Below, piece by piece: positions 62,406 through 64,000 of a DNA stretch of 64,000 nt. The notes under the pieces were generated by a model. It was not told where the DNA came from, searched no databases, and was given only the letters and a program-made list of their open reading frames with translations. A program made the translations under genes and the position numbers. Source of the DNA: an uncultured Chloroflexota bacterium (GTDB taxonomy: Bacteria > Chloroflexota > Anaerolineae > Aggregatilineales > Phototrophicaceae); the NCBI GenBank assembly GCA_937974245.1, contig CALJKV010000037.1, positions 62,001-126,000 of the forward strand. Reading direction: 5' to 3'. Within the stretch, counting starts at the first letter, position 1; each line of letters starts with the position of its first letter.

Positions 62406-64000
62406 AATTTCTCACCCGCCTCTTTGATTTCCCTTCTTGGCCGATCTGGGTCAAGCTGTCGGTTGGCTTTCTGCTGGCGATTTTCCTGCCAGCGATGTTA
62501 TCTATCTTCGTCGTTGGCGGTGGCCTGTCTGAGGTTTCGAGTCGAACCCTCCAGGTATATATGACTGAAAACGGCGAACGACAGCGACAGAATATTCAGA
62601 ACACGCTGGACCGCGCCCAACGCGACTTGCAGTCATTTATCAATAACGCAGAATATATCAGCCAGATTACCGGGCTGCTGCTGCGGGACGTGCAAACCAA
62701 CCCGCCACTGCCGATCAGCGCCGCCACCGCAACCCAGGTCGCGGATTTGATCCGAAGGGAACTGGCAACCCAGGATAATCTGTATGACTCGGTGCGGATC
62801 CTGAACCGGGCGGGCGTAGTCATGACCGGTGCCGCGCCATTCAGCCTGCAAAATACCACGTTTGGTCGTGACGATTCCGAGACATCGGCCTATATTAAGG
62901 CCAAGGCCGACGCGCAGATTGGCATTGACCAGAGTATCACATTCTCGCGAGCGCCGCTCTTTAAGCTCGAACTCACGCAAGTGATTCGTTGGCGGGATGG
63001 GGCAGTGCTGGGGTATCTGGTTGCCACCTTAAGCAGCGAACATATCTTTTATGACCAGATGTCCTTCAGCGGCACGGATTACCCGGCCTATAGTTTCGTC
63101 GTGAGTGGTATTGAACAGGAATATGTGTTCAGCCCGGCGGCGAGCCTGCTCCAGGCAGTCAAATCCGCGCAAGAATCGCCAGCAGTCGAGCAGGCTTTGG
63201 GTGGAAGTTCCGGGCAAACGAGCTATATGCTCACAACTGGCGAAGAAGTGATCGGTTACTATGGGCCGATTTTTGACCCGACCCAGCCTGATAACATCGC
63301 ACTGGCGCTCATCAGCGAAGTCCCTATCGAGTCGCAATTCAACACTGTACTCAACTATTTTACCGGGGCGCGCACTTTTGCCCTGGTTGTCGGGCCGGTC
63401 GTACTGCTCTTCCTGTTGGTTGTGCTGTTTAATCAGGTGCTTGCCCCGCCGCTCGTTGGGCTGCGCCAGGCGATTCATGCGATGGGCCGCCGTGATTTTG
63501 ACGTCCCCGTCCCCATAACACACCGCCAGGACGAAATCGGGGGCTTGAACACAGCATTTGTGGATATGCGCAGCCAGGTGCGCGGGCAAATTAACGTACT
63601 GGAGTCACGTATTGCTACCCAGGGGCGTGACATCGCCACCACCCAGGAAATCAGCCGGTTTGCGGCCTCGCAGCGTGACTTACAGACCCTGCTCGACAAG
63701 GTGGTTGACCTGATTGTGGAACGGTTTTCTAACATTTATCATGCCCAGATTTTCCTTCTGGATGATGCTGCTGAGTACGCCGTGCTCCGGGCGAGTACTA
63801 ATGAACCCGGGCGCGAGTTGCTGGCACGCGGCCACAAGCTGGCCGTCGGCAGCGTGAGCGTTATCGGTCAGGTGACGGAGCAGGGGCGAATTGTCGTCGC
63901 CCGCGACACATCTGACAGCGACGTTCACCGCCGCAACGAGTTTCTGCCCAATACCCGCGCTGAACTGGCAATCCCGCTGATGTTGGGTGATGCCGTGTTT
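62402..64000 (+). CDS. Membrane sensor with HAMP and GAF, partial (runs off window)
   Basis: At least 533 codons, open to the window end, start overlapping the previous stop (ATGA). Unlike its three neighbours it has a chemoreceptor/kinase-like layout: helix 17-40, a dCache-like extracytoplasmic domain (42-320), second helix (about 328-348), HAMP (350-402, with DEIGGLN), a helical linker, then a GAF (from about 430: SNIYHAQIFLLDDAAEYAVLRASTNEPG, SVIGQVTEQGRIVVA). The C terminus, where a kinase or half-GAF would be, is outside the window. Confidence 0.88.
   Translation, partial: MKFLTRLFDFPSWPIWVKLSVGFLLAIFLPAMLSIFVVGGGLSEVSSRTLQVYMTENGERQRQNIQNTLDRAQRDLQSFINNAEYISQITGLLLRDVQTNPPLPISAATATQVADLIRRELATQDNLYDSVRILNRAGVVMTGAAPFSLQNTTFGRDDSETSAYIKAKADAQIGIDQSITFSRAPLFKLELTQVIRWRDGAVLGYLVATLSSEHIFYDQMSFSGTDYPAYSFVVSGIEQEYVFSPAASLLQAVKSAQESPAVEQALGGSSGQTSYMLTTGEEVIGYYGPIFDPTQPDNIALALISEVPIESQFNTVLNYFTGARTFALVVGPVVLLFLLVVLFNQVLAPPLVGLRQAIHAMGRRDFDVPVPITHRQDEIGGLNTAFVDMRSQVRGQINVLESRIATQGRDIATTQEISRFAASQRDLQTLLDKVVDLIVERFSNIYHAQIFLLDDAAEYAVLRASTNEPGRELLARGHKLAVGSVSVIGQVTEQGRIVVARDTSDSDVHRRNEFLPNTRAELAIPLMLGDAVF

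Noticed and set aside
52005..64000. Two-component histidine kinase in the GAF locus
   Set aside because: No HisKA H-box, N, G1 or G2 motif is visible in any of the GAF proteins in the window; the last gene is cut before its C terminus.

Overview
The window is a dense bacterial chromosome segment of moderate GC with 52 protein-coding genes (two cut by the window edges), two tRNA genes, one pseudogene fragment and several dispersed palindromic repeats. The gene content suggests a member of the Chloroflexota, probably Anaerolineae-like: a clade-II type N2O reductase cluster, long arrays of GAF sensor proteins, secreted proteins with proline/threonine linkers, lysine 2,3-aminomutase, and a fused cyclic-nucleotide/PH-domain membrane protein. 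This placement is inferred from families only; there is no rRNA or other marker to confirm it.

1-13.6 kb: an N2O-respiration module. After the tail of a cytochrome c gene and two AT-richer genes (a membrane protein and a TIR-membrane protein) come two Crp/Fnr-family regulators. nosZ, a nosB-position membrane protein, nosD, nosF, nosY, a double YtkA-like lipoprotein, a di-haem cytochrome c with an exact internal 318-bp duplication, and an NnrS-like membrane protein follow. TGTGA-N6-TCACA-type palindromes precede nosZ and the second regulator. The block is bracketed by a direct repeat that contains the 3' end and terminator of tRNA-Val(CAC), as expected of an island integrated at a tRNA gene.

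13.6-28.8 kb: cell-envelope and housekeeping genes (phosphodiester glycosidase-like lipoprotein, L,D-transpeptidase, glycosyltransferase, tsaD, LLM-type flavin oxidoreductase, secreted PASTA and SH3 proteins), then an unusual TIR-inositol-monophosphatase fusion. The fusion gene lies between an ATP-grasp (D-Ala-D-Ala ligase family) gene and a decayed copy of that gene's 3' end. kamA follows.

28.8-41.8 kb: a carbohydrate region (LacI regulator with a clear promoter and operator, GT4, GH13, GH2), a membrane protein/TIR gene pair, an MBL-fold hydrolase, a TolB-like propeller and two tandem SET-domain proteins. Repeats, both direct and inverted, surround the lacI-GT4 pair.

41.9-50.3 kb: radical SAM enzyme, methyltransferase and hydrolase, the cNMP/PH membrane protein, a MarR regulator, a secreted esterase, tRNA-Gly(GCC) and a fumarylacetoacetate-hydrolase family enzyme.

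50.4-64 kb: a large signalling locus. A pseudo-receiver/HTH protein and two receiver-only proteins precede a 1605-residue protein made of about nine GAF-like modules with no kinase or other output domain. Four closely packed, mostly overlapping genes for membrane-anchored GAF proteins follow. The complete GAF proteins all end in the same short half-GAF-like segment. No histidine kinase domain is visible, and the last gene runs off the window.

The strongest candidates for undescribed biology are the TIR-IMPase fusion with its flanking duplication, the GAF-array/receiver locus, and the tRNA-bounded nos island.
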